A stretch of 64,000 nucleotides of DNA from Psychrobacter sp. Pi2-52 (GCF_904846705.1 NZ_CAJHBS010000012.1:38607-102606); one strand, 5' to 3'. Numbered from the stretch's first letter, positions 17,906-27,381 are shown. Numbers and translations: made by a program. The notes: generated by a model not told the origin, from the sequence alone.

Positions 17906-18629
17906 CTTTGGCATCTGCCCAGATGATCTTATGCAATTGCAGCTGAAAGCGAACTGGCAAGGCATCAGCCAACATCCACTCTGCTAGCTCGCGCGCCAAT
18001 ACAGGTACTTCAGGACTTAGCTGTTCATCGACATCATTTGCGACATTAAACATCGGAGAGAACCATACCGTACCGACCAATTCGTTTAGCTTATACTCGG
18101 TCAATTTAGCTTTTGCCCAGTCGTAATCTGTACGATTCATAATGACAAACTTGATTTGGTCATGCTGAGTGAGATAGTCGAGGTTTGACCATAGATTCTT
18201 ATCGACTTCGCCTGAGCTTGGCGTTTTGAGATCCATTACCTTGCTGACTGCTGCTGGCACGTTTTCTACCGTGAGCGCGCCTGCGGTCTCAAGGGATATC
18301 TCATAACCATCGCTCAGCAAACGTTTCATCAATTCAATGGCATTTGGCTGTGCTAGCGGCTCACCGCCCGTCAGACAGATACGCTTGCACGGATAACCTT
18401 TGATTGTTTCTATGATGGTTTCTAATGATTGACGTTCGCCACCAGTAAAAGCATATTCGGTATCACAATAGACGCAGCGCAGCGGACAGCCCGTTAGACG
18501 TACAAATATCGTCGGCAAGCCTGAGGTGATTGCCTCACCTTGTAAGGAATAAAAAATCTCAGTCAGACGCAACCCCGCTTCAGGGTCAGTGACAGGGATA
18601 GCGGCGGTGCGTAATGATGATTCACTCAT
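17898..18629 (-). CDS. queE: 7-carboxy-7-deazaguanine synthase
   Basis: Radical SAM enzyme of the queuosine pathway that contracts 6-carboxy-tetrahydropterin to 7-carboxy-7-deazaguanine. The [4Fe-4S] cluster motif C-x3-C-x2-C is at C48, C52 and C55 (GCPLRCVYCDT), preceded by the family's FYSLQGEAITSGLPTIFVR and followed by the SAM-binding ICLTGGEPLAQ. Length 243 residues, normal. It is not next to queC, queD or queF here; the genes downstream and upstream (an efflux protein and dapD) are unrelated. The stop codon sits in a tandem 14-bp repeat. Confidence 0.95.
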   Translation of the reverse strand: MSESSLRTAAIPVTDPEAGLRLTEIFYSLQGEAITSGLPTIFVRLTGCPLRCVYCDTEYAFTGGERQSLETIIETIKGYPCKRICLTGGEPLAQPNAIELMKRLLSDGYEISLETAGALTVENVPAAVSKVMDLKTPSSGEVDKNLWSNLDYLTQHDQIKFVIMNRTDYDWAKAKLTEYKLNELVGTVWFSPMFNVANDVDEQLSPEVPVLARELAEWMLADALPVRFQLQLHKIIWADAKGK

Positions 18630-18775
18630 AATATTTCAAATACAGTTAAAGGTCGATAAGGCGATGAAGCGCTTATCAATCGTAATAAAAAGGCAGGGGA
18701 TGGTACGAATGATTTTGTGTTTGTATAAAGCCAAACTAAAAGAGGATTATAACGTAACGCGCTATATTAAGCTGC

Positions 18776-18807
18776 AAAAAAGATGCTGGAGTCATCCCCC
18801 AGCATCT
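18776..18807 (-). terminator. Terminator of dapD
   Basis: AGATGCTGG (18781-18789) pairs with CCAGCATCT (18799-18807). Read on the minus strand the hairpin is followed by TTTTTT, 48 bp after the dapD stop. Confidence 0.9.
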
Positions 18808-18854
18808 TCATATAAAACAATATTATTCAATAAATAACGGTACTTGCCAAATAT

Positions 18855-19676
18855 TTAGGCTAGGCGTAATAGCTCGTTTACTGACGTTTTTGCACGAGTT
18901 TGCGCGTCAACTTTTTTCACGATGATAGCAGCGTACAGGCTGTGCGTGCCATCTTCTGACGGTAAGCTACCTGGTACGACAACAGAACCTGCCGGTACAC
19001 GGCCACGATGAATCTCGCCAGTTTCACGATCATAGATGCGCGTCGATTGACCAATGTAGACACCCATAGAGATGACAGCGCCTTCTTCAACGATAACGCC
19101 TTCAACGATTTCAGAGCGTGCACCGATGAAGCAGTTGTCTTCAATGATAGTAGGGTTTGCTTGCAATGGCTCTAATACGCCGCCGATGCCAACGCCGCCT
19201 GACAGATGCACGTTTTTACCGATTTGAGCACATGAACCAACAGTCGCCCATGTATCAACCATTGCGCCTTGATCGACATAGGCACCGATGTTGACGTATG
19301 ACGGCATCAATACTGCGCCTGCTGCGATGAAAGAACCTCTACGTGCGACAGCTGGTGGTACAACGCGTACGCCTGCTTCTTTAAACTGTGCTTCAGTCCA
19401 GTTAGCAAATTTAGTCGGTACTTTGTCATAGAACTGTACGTGTTCGCCAGCGGCTTGGACGTAGTTGTCGTTTAGACGGAAAGACAATAGTACGGCTTTT
19501 TTGGCCCACTGATTGACGACCCATTCGCCATCTTTCTTTTCTGCTACGCGCAGGCTACCGTTATCTAGTTGCTCAAGTACTTGATTGATAGCATCACGTA
19601 CGTCTTGTGGCATATTAGCTGGGCTGTATTCGTTGCGGTTTTCAAATGCTTGCTCGATGGTTTGTTGTAATGACAT
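18855..19676 (-). CDS. dapD: 2,3,4,5-tetrahydropyridine-2,6-dicarboxylate N-succinyltransferase
   Basis: Trimeric cytosolic acyltransferase of lysine and diaminopimelate biosynthesis that transfers succinyl from succinyl-CoA. The 273 residues show an alpha-helical N-terminal domain, then a left-handed beta-helix of hexapeptide repeats ([53 protein letters not shown]). The central [25 protein letters not shown] is the family hallmark. The start is preceded by AAAGGTTCCT-type spacing on the minus strand (AGGAACC). Monocistronic with a clear terminator. Confidence 0.96.
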   Translation of the reverse strand: MSLQQTIEQAFENRNEYSPANMPQDVRDAINQVLEQLDNGSLRVAEKKDGEWVVNQWAKKAVLLSFRLNDNYVQAAGEHVQFYDKVPTKFANWTEAQFKEAGVRVVPPAVARRGSFIAAGAVLMPSYVNIGAYVDQGAMVDTWATVGSCAQIGKNVHLSGGVGIGGVLEPLQANPTIIEDNCFIGARSEIVEGVIVEEGAVISMGVYIGQSTRIYDRETGEIHRGRVPAGSVVVPGSLPSEDGTHSLYAAIIVKKVDAQTRAKTSVNELLRLA

Positions 19677-19851
19677 AAAGGTTCCTAAAATGAATGAAAG
19701 GGAGGGTGATCTTAATGTTATGGTTAAAGACTTATATGACCCAGCCTAAAGAAAATTCAAGGTATGGCTTGGTCCAAAAACTTGCTTGCCGTATTGTCGC
19801 TAATTTGACCACTTTTAGCAAACGCGTTAAGGGTCTTATTATGACAATATT

Positions 19852-19892
19852 AAATGAGTTGTTTTCAGATATTCTCTCAAAACAACTCATTT
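19852..19892 (-). terminator. Hairpin after the lipase-like gene
   Basis: AAATGAGTTGTTTT (19852-19865) is the exact inverse of 19879-19892, giving a 14-bp stem with a 13-base loop, 9 bp after the stop of the minus-strand gene. There is no long T run, but the stem has T-rich arms. Confidence 0.6.
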
Positions 19893-19900
19893 ATCATAAT

Positions 19901-20857
19901 TTAATTGTCTGCCGTGTTGGTCTCTATCCACTCTAAAATATCTTGATACACAGTCTGTTTATCCTTTTCGTGCAGCACTTCATGGCGCATATTAGGATAC
20001 AGCTGAATATCGACATGACTGAAATGACGCTTATCCAGACGCGTGACAACCCTACGTATACCGCGACCCATTTCACCAATCGGATCATCTTCACCGCTGA
20101 TAAACAGCATTGGGAAGTTTTTGGCAATAGTGGTAGCCCAATTTTTATTTAATCCAGTATCCATGAGCGTGAACAATGTCATAAAGCCATTATTGGTAAA
20201 GTCAAAACCAGTCTTAGGATCGGCTTCATAGGCTTCAATGTTTGCGGTATTTTCACTGAGCCATGCAAACTGTGAGGACGAATTGCGATCAGATAGTTGG
20301 CTGTTAAGGACTTTATTCATCACCTTGGCAAAAATTGTATTCGGTTGTCTTGGAGCAACTCTGGCCAGTAGCTTGTTAATAGGTAATAAAACCTTAGCCA
20401 GTGGGTTGGCGTCTGCGGAACCCATTAGGATGGCACCTGTGAAATTATGCGCATGGTGCTTGAGTACATTGCGTACGATAAATGAGCCCATCGAGTGACC
20501 CATCACAAAATGCGGGACGTCTGGATGACGGTCTTTTAGGCTATCGGCCATCACAATCACGTCTTTTAGTAGCGACTGTACCGGATGCTCCTCACCAAAA
20601 AACCCAAGATCGGCCTCAGTCTTGATCGTCTGTCCATGACCCAAATGATCGTAAGTCGCCACAGCAATACCATTATCTGCCAAAAACTGTGCAAAATCGC
20701 TATAGCGACCGCTGTGCTCTGCCATGCCATGCACAATCAATAAAGTCGCGCTAATCTCGACGTCTTTGCTACTTGGTTCAAAAAAGTCATGATGCAAGTA
20801 GTGAATATTGTCAGAAGACAAAATGTGATCGTTACTGGTATCGATACTGGTACTCAT
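19901..20857 (-). CDS. Monoacylglycerol-lipase-like alpha/beta hydrolase
   Basis: Serine hydrolase of 318 residues of the lysophospholipase/monoglyceride lipase group (Hydrolase_4). Visible are the oxyanion region LIVHGMAEHSGRY near residue 42, the nucleophile elbow GHSMGS near residue 119, the acid region SGEDDPIGEMG near residue 250 and the late catalytic His in NMRHEVLHEKD near residue 290. No signal peptide, so cytosolic. Substrate probably mono- or lysoacylglycerols. A good ribosome site (AAGGAACAT) precedes the ATG. Confidence 0.87.
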   Translation of the reverse strand: MSTSIDTSNDHILSSDNIHYLHHDFFEPSSKDVEISATLLIVHGMAEHSGRYSDFAQFLADNGIAVATYDHLGHGQTIKTEADLGFFGEEHPVQSLLKDVIVMADSLKDRHPDVPHFVMGHSMGSFIVRNVLKHHAHNFTGAILMGSADANPLAKVLLPINKLLARVAPRQPNTIFAKVMNKVLNSQLSDRNSSSQFAWLSENTANIEAYEADPKTGFDFTNNGFMTLFTLMDTGLNKNWATTIAKNFPMLFISGEDDPIGEMGRGIRRVVTRLDKRHFSHVDIQLYPNMRHEVLHEKDKQTVYQDILEWIETNTADN

Positions 20858-21241
20858 GTAATGTTCCTTGATTACTTATAATTTTCATTAACGTTTTTGA
20901 CGATGTTTCTCAAGTAATGGGTCAAGCAGCGCAATTTATCATGCGGCTCTTATAATGTCCTATTGTACTGGGCGATGATAAATAATTTCACCTTATTTTA
21001 TGATTTTAATTCAGTTATACAAAATATCGTTCTAATAATAACGGTTAACACAGTGACTATGATTGAATCTGTATAAGTCATATGAATCACATAAGCCATT
21101 TACGCTCTTACTGTTTGCCTGCAACAGACTGGTCTTATTTATATGATACTTTTAAATGAGTTTTTAAAGTCAATTATATCAATCAACATTCCATCAAACA
21201 CTAACAGCAACCAACCGCCAACCGCTTTGATAAAATCATCT
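20858..21241. other. Divergent gap before the arsenosugar cluster
   Basis: AT-rich 384-bp region between the lipase-like gene and the flavoprotein (counted to its preferred start). It must carry both promoters. No ArsR-type palindrome or other operator was recognised by eye. Confidence 0.4.
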
Positions 21242-22432
21242 ATGACAAAATTTTCACTGAAAAAGACACTACTATTGGCAGGCGCAGGCCACGCTCACAT
21301 TGGCATGTTACGCCGACTTAGCGCAGCGCGTTTAAAGGACGCCGATACGATAGAGGCAGACATTCATTTAATTAGTGAGCAACCGCAAACCATCTATTCT
21401 GGCATGTTACCAGGTTGGATGGCAGGGCATTATCAGTTACATGATATCAGTATCGATATCAAATCGCTTTGTGTGCGAGCAGGTGTGAGATTCATTCAGC
21501 AGTCGCTTGTAAAAGTAAACGCAGCGTCAAACAAGGTGGTTACGACTGGCGATGAACAAACGAATTTTGATTATGATGTCTTGTCTTTAAATACGGGCGC
21601 AGATACAGATATGCGTTGGCTACCTGACCACAATGGCTACAACGAGCACAGAAGCGATAGTGAAGATAACAATACTGGTGCTGCTAATACTGGCGTGATT
21701 GCCATACGACCGTTATCAACATTCATCACACAATGGCAGCGGATTCTAAAGGAAGCTCAGCAGTCTGAAAAGTATCAATTGGCTATTATCGGGGCAGGTG
21801 CTGCGGCCATAGAATTGGTGATGGCAGCCAAAATTGCGCTACAGAATATTAACCGTAATCATCAGGTGACATTAGTATGCGGTGAGAACCTTTTGTCAGG
21901 GTTTAATTCGGGCTTTCGACAGCGGGTTATTAAGCAGTTACATCGTCATGACATTACGATAATTCGAGAACGAGCGACCGATTATCGTGATGGTAAATTA
22001 TTGACTACGCATAAATCATTGCCCATAAATGCTGTCATCGCTGCGACTGGCGTCATAGGGTCGGCATGGACAGCTTCTACGGATTTGGATATAGAAGGTG
22101 ATGGGTTTGTCGCGGTAAACGATAAGCAACAGAGCGTCTCTCATTCTAATGTGTTTGCGGTTGGTGATGTAGCGACACGAATCGATAAATACGTGGCGCA
22201 CTCGGGGGTTCACTCGGTGCATGGTGGTGCTGTCGAAGCCGATAATCTATTGGCCTATCTGGGTGACAACGTAATGAGGAGTTATCAGCCAAAATCACGC
22301 ACGCTATATCTGCTGTCTTGCGGTGACAAATACGCCATTGGTAGTTGGGGTAATGTAAACCTACAAGGCCGCTGGGTATGGCATCTCAAGAAGTATATCG
22401 ATAAGCGTTTTATCGAAGTTAATAAGAATTGA
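21242..22432 (+). CDS. FAD/NAD(P)-dependent oxidoreductase (SelD-N-terminal-domain type)
   Basis: Flavoprotein of the pyridine-nucleotide-disulphide fold, 396 residues from the preferred start at 21242 (reading continues open to 21143, but the extra residues are not family-like). Two Rossmann motifs are present: LLLAGAGHAHIGMLRRL at the N-terminus and LAIIGAGAAAIELVMA near residue 183, plus the second FAD contact VFAVGDVATRI near residue 310. The phrase AGAGHAHIGMLRRL with QTIYSGMLPGWMAGHY is typical of the family found fused in front of selenide-water dikinase (SelD) in some bacteria. Here it is unfused, 250 bp before arsS. It lacks a redox CxxxxC. It may be a quinone- or metalloid-linked reductase; substrate unknown. 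Confidence 0.8.
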   Translation: MTKFSLKKTLLLAGAGHAHIGMLRRLSAARLKDADTIEADIHLISEQPQTIYSGMLPGWMAGHYQLHDISIDIKSLCVRAGVRFIQQSLVKVNAASNKVVTTGDEQTNFDYDVLSLNTGADTDMRWLPDHNGYNEHRSDSEDNNTGAANTGVIAIRPLSTFITQWQRILKEAQQSEKYQLAIIGAGAAAIELVMAAKIALQNINRNHQVTLVCGENLLSGFNSGFRQRVIKQLHRHDITIIRERATDYRDGKLLTTHKSLPINAVIAATGVIGSAWTASTDLDIEGDGFVAVNDKQQSVSHSNVFAVGDVATRIDKYVAHSGVHSVHGGAVEADNLLAYLGDNVMRSYQPKSRTLYLLSCGDKYAIGSWGNVNLQGRWVWHLKKYIDKRFIEVNKN

Positions 22433-22682
22433 CGAAGCTGATAAGAACTAACGAAGGTTAATGCTCATTTAGAATAAACCATAAAATCCATATGATTAGT
22501 TGTCAATGCTTATTGATAATCAGGTATGATTGATTAGATAAACCGTAAAGTGAGCAATCAGGTTTTACGTTGTAAATCTTATAAATAAACAGTAAAAGCA
22601 ATGCGCTATCTGTGTTTTCTAATCTTTAATGTCACGTTGCTATCCTTTTTTAGTTGTACTGCTAACAGGATTTTAGACCACC

Positions 22683-23675
22683 ATGAAATCAACTATCGAG
22701 TTACTTGAGCATACGGACTTTCCAGCGATAAAACGACGTCAATTGACGATATTACAAGTCAATATGGGCTACTTATGCAATATGTCCTGTGTGCACTGTC
22801 ATGTGGCTGCAAGCCCTTATCGTACTGAAATGATGTCACGTGAGTTGGTTGAGCTGATACCAGAGGTATTGCAAGCACAAAACATCGATATGCTTGATTT
22901 GACCGGCGGTGCGCCTGAAATGCATGAGGATTTTAAGTATTTGGTTAAGGCTGTTCGGGCATTAGGTGTCAAAGTAATAGACCGCTGTAATCTGACCATT
23001 CTGATGGAAGAGGGTTATGAGGATATGGCGCAGTTTTTAGCAGACAACCAAGTGGAAGTGGTGGCATCTTTGCCTTGTTATTCCTTAGAAAATGTCGATA
23101 AACAGCGCGGCAAAGGTGCGTTTGACGACAGTATATTGGGGTTGCAAAAACTCAATCAGTTGGGCTATGGCAAGCCTGACTCAAATTTAACATTAAACTT
23201 GGTCTACAACCCGCAAGGCGCGACGCTGCCGCCCAATCAACAGCAGCTTGAAGCCGACTATAAGCGTGAGTTAAAAGCGCACTTTGATATTGATTTTAAT
23301 CATTTATTTGCCCTAACCAATATGCCGATTCAGCGTTTTGGGGCGGTGCTGTTGGCAAAAAACCAGTTCCACCCGTATATGGATTTGCTCAAAGCTAATT
23401 ATATGGCTGCCAATTTAGCCGAGGTTATGTGCCGTTCGACCATTAGTGTCAATTGGTTGGGTGAGCTGTTTGATTGTGATTTCAATCAGCAGTTAGAGAT
23501 ACCTGTCCCAAACAAGTCACGGCGACACCTAAGTGATTTGTTAACGCAAAACCCGTCTGGTGATGACATTGCCATTGCTGACCACTGCTATGGCTGTACA
23601 GCAGGACAGGGCAGTAGTTGTGGCGGCGCGTTAGAAGAAGAGGCAGTAGAGCCAGTGCTAGCAGACACGCCTTAG
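22683..23675 (+). CDS. arsS: Arsenosugar biosynthesis radical SAM protein ArsS
   Basis: Radical SAM enzyme of 330 residues. The cluster motif C-x3-C-x2-C is at C32, C36 and C39 in YLCNMSCVHCHVAASP, preceded by LTILQVNMG; LDLTGGAPEMHEDF binds SAM. The C-terminal Cys-rich segment (DHCYGCTAGQGSSCGG) is the second hallmark, a twin-domain SPASM-like region, and here uses Cys codons rather than UGA/Sec. In characterised systems ArsS adds the 5'-deoxyadenosyl group of SAM to dimethylarsinite, giving an arsenical nucleoside, the precursor of arsenosugars. It begins a tight run of genes with the DUF547, glycosyltransferase and arsM genes. Assignment strong from motifs and context. Confidence 0.93.
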   Translation: MKSTIELLEHTDFPAIKRRQLTILQVNMGYLCNMSCVHCHVAASPYRTEMMSRELVELIPEVLQAQNIDMLDLTGGAPEMHEDFKYLVKAVRALGVKVIDRCNLTILMEEGYEDMAQFLADNQVEVVASLPCYSLENVDKQRGKGAFDDSILGLQKLNQLGYGKPDSNLTLNLVYNPQGATLPPNQQQLEADYKRELKAHFDIDFNHLFALTNMPIQRFGAVLLAKNQFHPYMDLLKANYMAANLAEVMCRSTISVNWLGELFDCDFNQQLEIPVPNKSRRHLSDLLTQNPSGDDIAIADHCYGCTAGQGSSCGGALEEEAVEPVLADTP

Positions 23676-23753
23676 CCGTTCTAATGTAAGTGCTTTTAAT
23701 ATAAGTACTTTTGGTATAGATGAAAAACAATCAGTATAAACGGAGTAAGCCTT

Positions 23754-24575
23754 ATGTCAGTATCTAACTTTTCAGCGAAGACATTTTTCGCCCAACCAGT
23801 GATTGCTACGACTATTTTATTAGCAAGCGTGGCCGCTCATGCTGACTTTAACCATCAGAGCTGGGATAGCTTATTAAATAAGCATGTGACCATGACCAAC
23901 GGTGGCAAAGCTTCAGTGGTCAATTATGCTGGCATGAAAGCAGATAAAAGTAAGCTGACAAGCTATCTGGAAGCGACAAGCAAGGTATCTCAATCAGAGT
24001 TCAATCGTTGGAGTAAAAATGAACAGTTAGCATTTTTAATCAACGTTTATAACGCTGGTACGGTAGATTTGGTATTAACGAAATATCCAAATGTTAAATC
24101 TATCAAAGATATCGGCGGACTGTTTGGGTCACCATGGAAGCAAGAGTTTGTTTCGCTACTTGGTAAGACGCGCTCACTTGATGATATCGAGCACAATCTT
24201 ATCCGTGGTTCTAAACGTTACAACGATCCGCGCATTCACTTTGCGGTCAATTGTGCCAGTATCGGTTGCCCTGCATTGCAAGATGATGCCTTTACTGGCA
24301 AGCGTTTAGACAGTCAATTAGAGCAGGCAACGTCTAAGTTTTTAGCAGACAGTAGCCGCAACAGTCTCAAAGGCGATACGCTTAAAGTATCACCAATTTT
24401 TAAATGGTATAAAGAGGATTTTGCAACCAACTGGCGCGGCACAAAAGATTTGGCAGGGTTTCTAGGTCGTTATAGCTCGTCATTAGGATTGAGTAAAGCT
24501 CAGACAGCGGATCTCAAACAAGGCAAGATAAAAATAAGCTATACCGATTACAACTGGAATTTGAATAAAAAATAA
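23754..24575 (+). CDS. DUF547 family secreted protein
   Basis: Protein of 273 residues with a probable cleavable signal peptide (hydrophobic VIATTILLASVAAHA ending near residue 30). The body is DUF547: FLINVYNAGTVDLVL near residue 93, then HFAVNCASIGCPALQ with two cysteines near 165-170. It is therefore probably periplasmic. Function of the family is unknown; members recur in arsenosugar clusters. It begins 78 bp after arsS with ribosome site ACGGAGTAAGCC, and ends 30 bp before the first glycosyltransferase, which implies one operon. Confidence 0.85.
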   Translation: MSVSNFSAKTFFAQPVIATTILLASVAAHADFNHQSWDSLLNKHVTMTNGGKASVVNYAGMKADKSKLTSYLEATSKVSQSEFNRWSKNEQLAFLINVYNAGTVDLVLTKYPNVKSIKDIGGLFGSPWKQEFVSLLGKTRSLDDIEHNLIRGSKRYNDPRIHFAVNCASIGCPALQDDAFTGKRLDSQLEQATSKFLADSSRNSLKGDTLKVSPIFKWYKEDFATNWRGTKDLAGFLGRYSSSLGLSKAQTADLKQGKIKISYTDYNWNLNKK

Positions 24576-24605
24576 GCCAGTTTTTAATCTTAATCGCTGA
24601 TTAAC

Positions 24606-25325
24606 GTGACGGTATATCCATTGAACCTATCAATTATTGTTCCATTATTAAATGAAGCGGACAACTTGCCTGAGCTTATGGCTCATATTGTCCGTCTCGA
24701 TCCAGCACCGCAACAAGTGATATTGGTCGATGGTGGTTCAGTGGATGGTTCGGTTGCTATCGCCAAGAGTGTGCTCAAAAATGCAGAGATTACTCAATCA
24801 ATCATTGATTGGTATATTATCGAATCTACCGTAGGACGTGCTCAGCAGATGAATGCGGGCGCTATGTTAGCAACAGGTGATGTGTTGCTATTTTTACACG
24901 CTGATACCGAGCTGCCTACTGACGCGATAGACAACGTTCAACAAGCAATAGCTCAGTACGATTGGGGCCGTTTTGATGTCCGTTTAGACAGTCGTGAGCC
25001 ATTGTTAAAAATCGTCGGATTAATGATAAACCAGCGCTCGCGCTTAATGGGTATAGCCACTGGTGATCAAGCAATATTTATCAAAAAGTCTTTGTTCGAG
25101 CAGATTGGTGGCTATCCTGATCAGCCACTGATGGAAGATATCGAGCTCTGTAAGCGGCTAAAGAAAATTGCTTGCCCAGCTTGTCTAAAAAGCAAAGTCA
25201 CGACCTCAGCGCGGCGTTGGCAGCAGCATGGTACATGGCGGACTATTTTTTTGATGTGGCATTTGCGCTTTGATTATTGGCGAGGCGTATCGCCTAATGT
25301 TTTAAAGCAACGTTATTATAAGTAA
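24606..25325 (+). CDS. Arsenosugar-type glycosyltransferase, family 2 (TIGR04283-like)
   Basis: Cytosolic GT2 glycosyltransferase of 239 residues. The GT-A fold opens with LSIIVPLLNEADNLPEL, then VILVDGGSVDGS, the DXD-like HADTELP near residue 99 and FLM-type MEDIELCKRL near residue 178. These are the signatures of the short GT2 enzymes of arsenosugar clusters. The start is GTG at 24606, with TTG at 24621 an alternative. It should handle a ribose-linked precursor or its glycerol-type aglycone, but the exact reaction is unproven. Next to arsS/DUF547 and 84 bp before a second small glycosyltransferase. Confidence 0.87.
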   Translation: MTVYPLNLSIIVPLLNEADNLPELMAHIVRLDPAPQQVILVDGGSVDGSVAIAKSVLKNAEITQSIIDWYIIESTVGRAQQMNAGAMLATGDVLLFLHADTELPTDAIDNVQQAIAQYDWGRFDVRLDSREPLLKIVGLMINQRSRLMGIATGDQAIFIKKSLFEQIGGYPDQPLMEDIELCKRLKKIACPACLKSKVTTSARRWQQHGTWRTIFLMWHLRFDYWRGVSPNVLKQRYYK

Positions 25326-25409
25326 TGAAGTTGTTTGATTTATCAACATGATAGACAACAGAAGAAAGAATTCGTCCTCGTGCATTTGACTAATTGAGAG
25401 ACCGTTATA

Positions 25410-26072
25410 GTGACAGCTGATTCATCTGCAAGACAGCAAGATACCTGCATCATTCTGTTTGCAAAATATCCAGCACGCAACAAGGCAAAAACCCGTTTGC
25501 AGCCAGCGCTAGGGGTAGATGGCGCTGCACGTATGGCAAGGCAACTATTATTGCATAGTATTGAGCATACCGTTGATACGGGCTTTGCTGTCGAGCTATG
25601 TGTGAGTCCAGCACCAACAGATCCATGCTGGCAGGCGCTTGATTTGCCTGACTCGTTGCGTTGGTCTACGCAGGCCAATGGTGATTTGGGTTTACGTATG
25701 CTGATAGCCAGTCAGCGCGCATTGCAACATTTTGACAAGGTTGTGTTAATTGGCACGGACTGTCCTAGTCTTACGACAGCATGTATTCAGACAGCGGTAC
25801 AGCAGCTAAATCAACACGATGCGGTCATGATTCCAGCGACTGATGGTGGTTATGTGCTGTTAGGGTTTAGAGAGGTTGATGACAGCCTGTTTTCGGACAT
25901 TGTTTGGAGTACGGCTAGCGTAGCCGCTGTCACCAAGCAGCGCATGGCGGCACTAGGTTGGACACTTTCACTATTTGATCCTTTGCACGATATCGATGAG
26001 CCTAAAGATCTAAAGCATTTGCCGTCAGGCTGGCTATATTCTCAAATCAATATCAAAGTCGATAACGACTGA
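25410..26072 (+). CDS. Arsenosugar-type glycosyltransferase (TIGR04282/DUF2064-like)
   Basis: Protein of 220 residues of the small nucleotide-transferase-like glycosyltransferase group. It starts with CIILFAKYPARNKAKTRLQPALG, the usual FxKxPxxGxxKTRL signature, then VVLIGTDCPSLT and MIPATDGGYVLLGF near residues 142-157. GTG start at 25410. Its pairing with the TIGR04283-type gene just upstream is typical of arsenosugar loci. The precise acceptor is unknown; other DUF2064 proteins occur in unrelated glycan pathways. Confidence 0.87.
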   Translation: MTADSSARQQDTCIILFAKYPARNKAKTRLQPALGVDGAARMARQLLLHSIEHTVDTGFAVELCVSPAPTDPCWQALDLPDSLRWSTQANGDLGLRMLIASQRALQHFDKVVLIGTDCPSLTTACIQTAVQQLNQHDAVMIPATDGGYVLLGFREVDDSLFSDIVWSTASVAAVTKQRMAALGWTLSLFDPLHDIDEPKDLKHLPSGWLYSQINIKVDND

Positions 26073-26180
26073 TAACGGATAATTGATAACTAGGTCAATA
26101 AATTCACCAACATAGTTGTATGTTCTAAGATGATTTACTAAGATTTTTAACTGGATGGCACATTCAATAAGGATATTGTT

Positions 26181-27224
26181 ATGCATGACGTCGTGCAAAA
26201 TTACTATGGCAAAGAGTTACAGAGTACCAATGATCTAAAGACCTCGGCTTGTTGTGATATCAGCAATATGCCTGAGTGGCTCAAGCCATTACTCGCGAAT
26301 ATTCATGATGAAGTATTGAATCGCTATTATGGCTGCGGTCTGGTATGTCCAGCACTGCTTGAAGGCTTTCGAATTTTAGACTTGGGCAGTGGCTCAGGCC
26401 GAGATGTCTATGCATTAGCGCAATTGGTGGGCGAGAGTGGGCACGTAGTCGGTGTGGATATGACCGATGAGCAGCTAGCGGTCGCCAAGCAGCATCAAGC
26501 CTATCATGTCGATAAGTTTGGTTATGACAATGTGACTTTTTTACATGGCTATATCGAGAAACTAGATGAACTAGACCTTGAGGCTAATAGCTTTGATATT
26601 ATCGTCTCAAATTGTGTTATCAATCTATCACCAGATAAAGCTGCGGTCATGGCCAGTGTGCAGCGCTTACTGAAACCTGGTGGAGAGTTTTATTTTTCTG
26701 ACGTCTATGCCGATCGTCGTATCCCGCAACACTTGATCGATGACCCAGTCTTATATGGCGAGTGCTTGAGCGGCGCGTTGTATTGGAAGGATTTTAACCG
26801 TTTGTCACGAGATGCAGGATTCTTAGACGTACGTTTGGTTGAAGATCGTCCTCTTGAGATTACAGATCCTGCATTGGTAGCTAAAATTGGTGACATTCAG
26901 TTTTTCTCTGCAACTTACCGCTTATTTAAAATCGAATCACTTGAGGATGCTTGCGAAGATCACGGACAAGCGGTGATATACAAAGGAACTATCGAGCAGT
27001 CACCGCATCGGTTTGATTTAGATAAACATCATGCTATCGAAGCTGGTCGGGTATTTCCAGTATGTGGCAATACGTTTCGCATGCTGCAAGAATCGCGCTT
27101 TGCGCCGCATTTTGAGTTTATCGGTGATGACAGTCGTCACTACGGTATTTTTGCGGGCTGCGGTGAGTTAATGCCGTTTAATCAACCTATGATGCCAGCA
27201 TCTGGCTTGGGCGGTTGTTGCTGA
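26181..27224 (+). CDS. arsM: Arsenite methyltransferase ArsM-like (arsenosugar cluster)
   Basis: Class I SAM methyltransferase of 347 residues. SAM motif ILDLGSGSGRDVY at about residues 65-77, then VVGVDMTDEQLAVAKQ. Cysteines likely to bind As(III) are C24/C25, C52 and C56, C145 (SNCVINLSPDK) and C195 (YGECLSGA). The GECLSGALYWKDF motif is characteristic of ArsM. After the methyltransferase domain comes an extra C-terminal domain of about 115 residues (from about 235), ending in GGCC. This would supply methylated arsenicals to ArsS. The start follows AAGGATATTGTT, a good ribosome site; a 108-bp gap separates it from the glycosyltransferase gene. Confidence 0.9.
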   Translation: MHDVVQNYYGKELQSTNDLKTSACCDISNMPEWLKPLLANIHDEVLNRYYGCGLVCPALLEGFRILDLGSGSGRDVYALAQLVGESGHVVGVDMTDEQLAVAKQHQAYHVDKFGYDNVTFLHGYIEKLDELDLEANSFDIIVSNCVINLSPDKAAVMASVQRLLKPGGEFYFSDVYADRRIPQHLIDDPVLYGECLSGALYWKDFNRLSRDAGFLDVRLVEDRPLEITDPALVAKIGDIQFFSATYRLFKIESLEDACEDHGQAVIYKGTIEQSPHRFDLDKHHAIEAGRVFPVCGNTFRMLQESRFAPHFEFIGDDSRHYGIFAGCGELMPFNQPMMPASGLGGCC

Positions 27225-27274
27225 TATCAAAGTGATGTATTTAGTATAAATTTCGAATATACATGCTTAATTAT

Positions 27275-27307
27275 AAAAAGGCCATTATTTTACATAATGG
27301 CCTTTTT
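27275..27307. terminator. Bidirectional terminator between arsM and mtnP
   Basis: AAAAAGGCCATTAT (27275-27288) is the exact inverse of 27294-27307, giving a 14-bp stem with a 5-base loop, flanked by A and T runs. It serves convergent genes. Confidence 0.93.
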
Positions 27308-27381
27308 TGATTCAATTGAAGTCAGATTAAGACTAAATCGATTAGCAGTAGTCAGTTAAAGATGGAAAAGACGCACTAAAA

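Noticed and set aside
21143..21241. Extended N-terminus of the flavoprotein
   Set aside because: The added 33 residues are Asn/Ser-rich and lie before the conserved FAD-binding start; ATG 21242 gives a family-like N-terminus.
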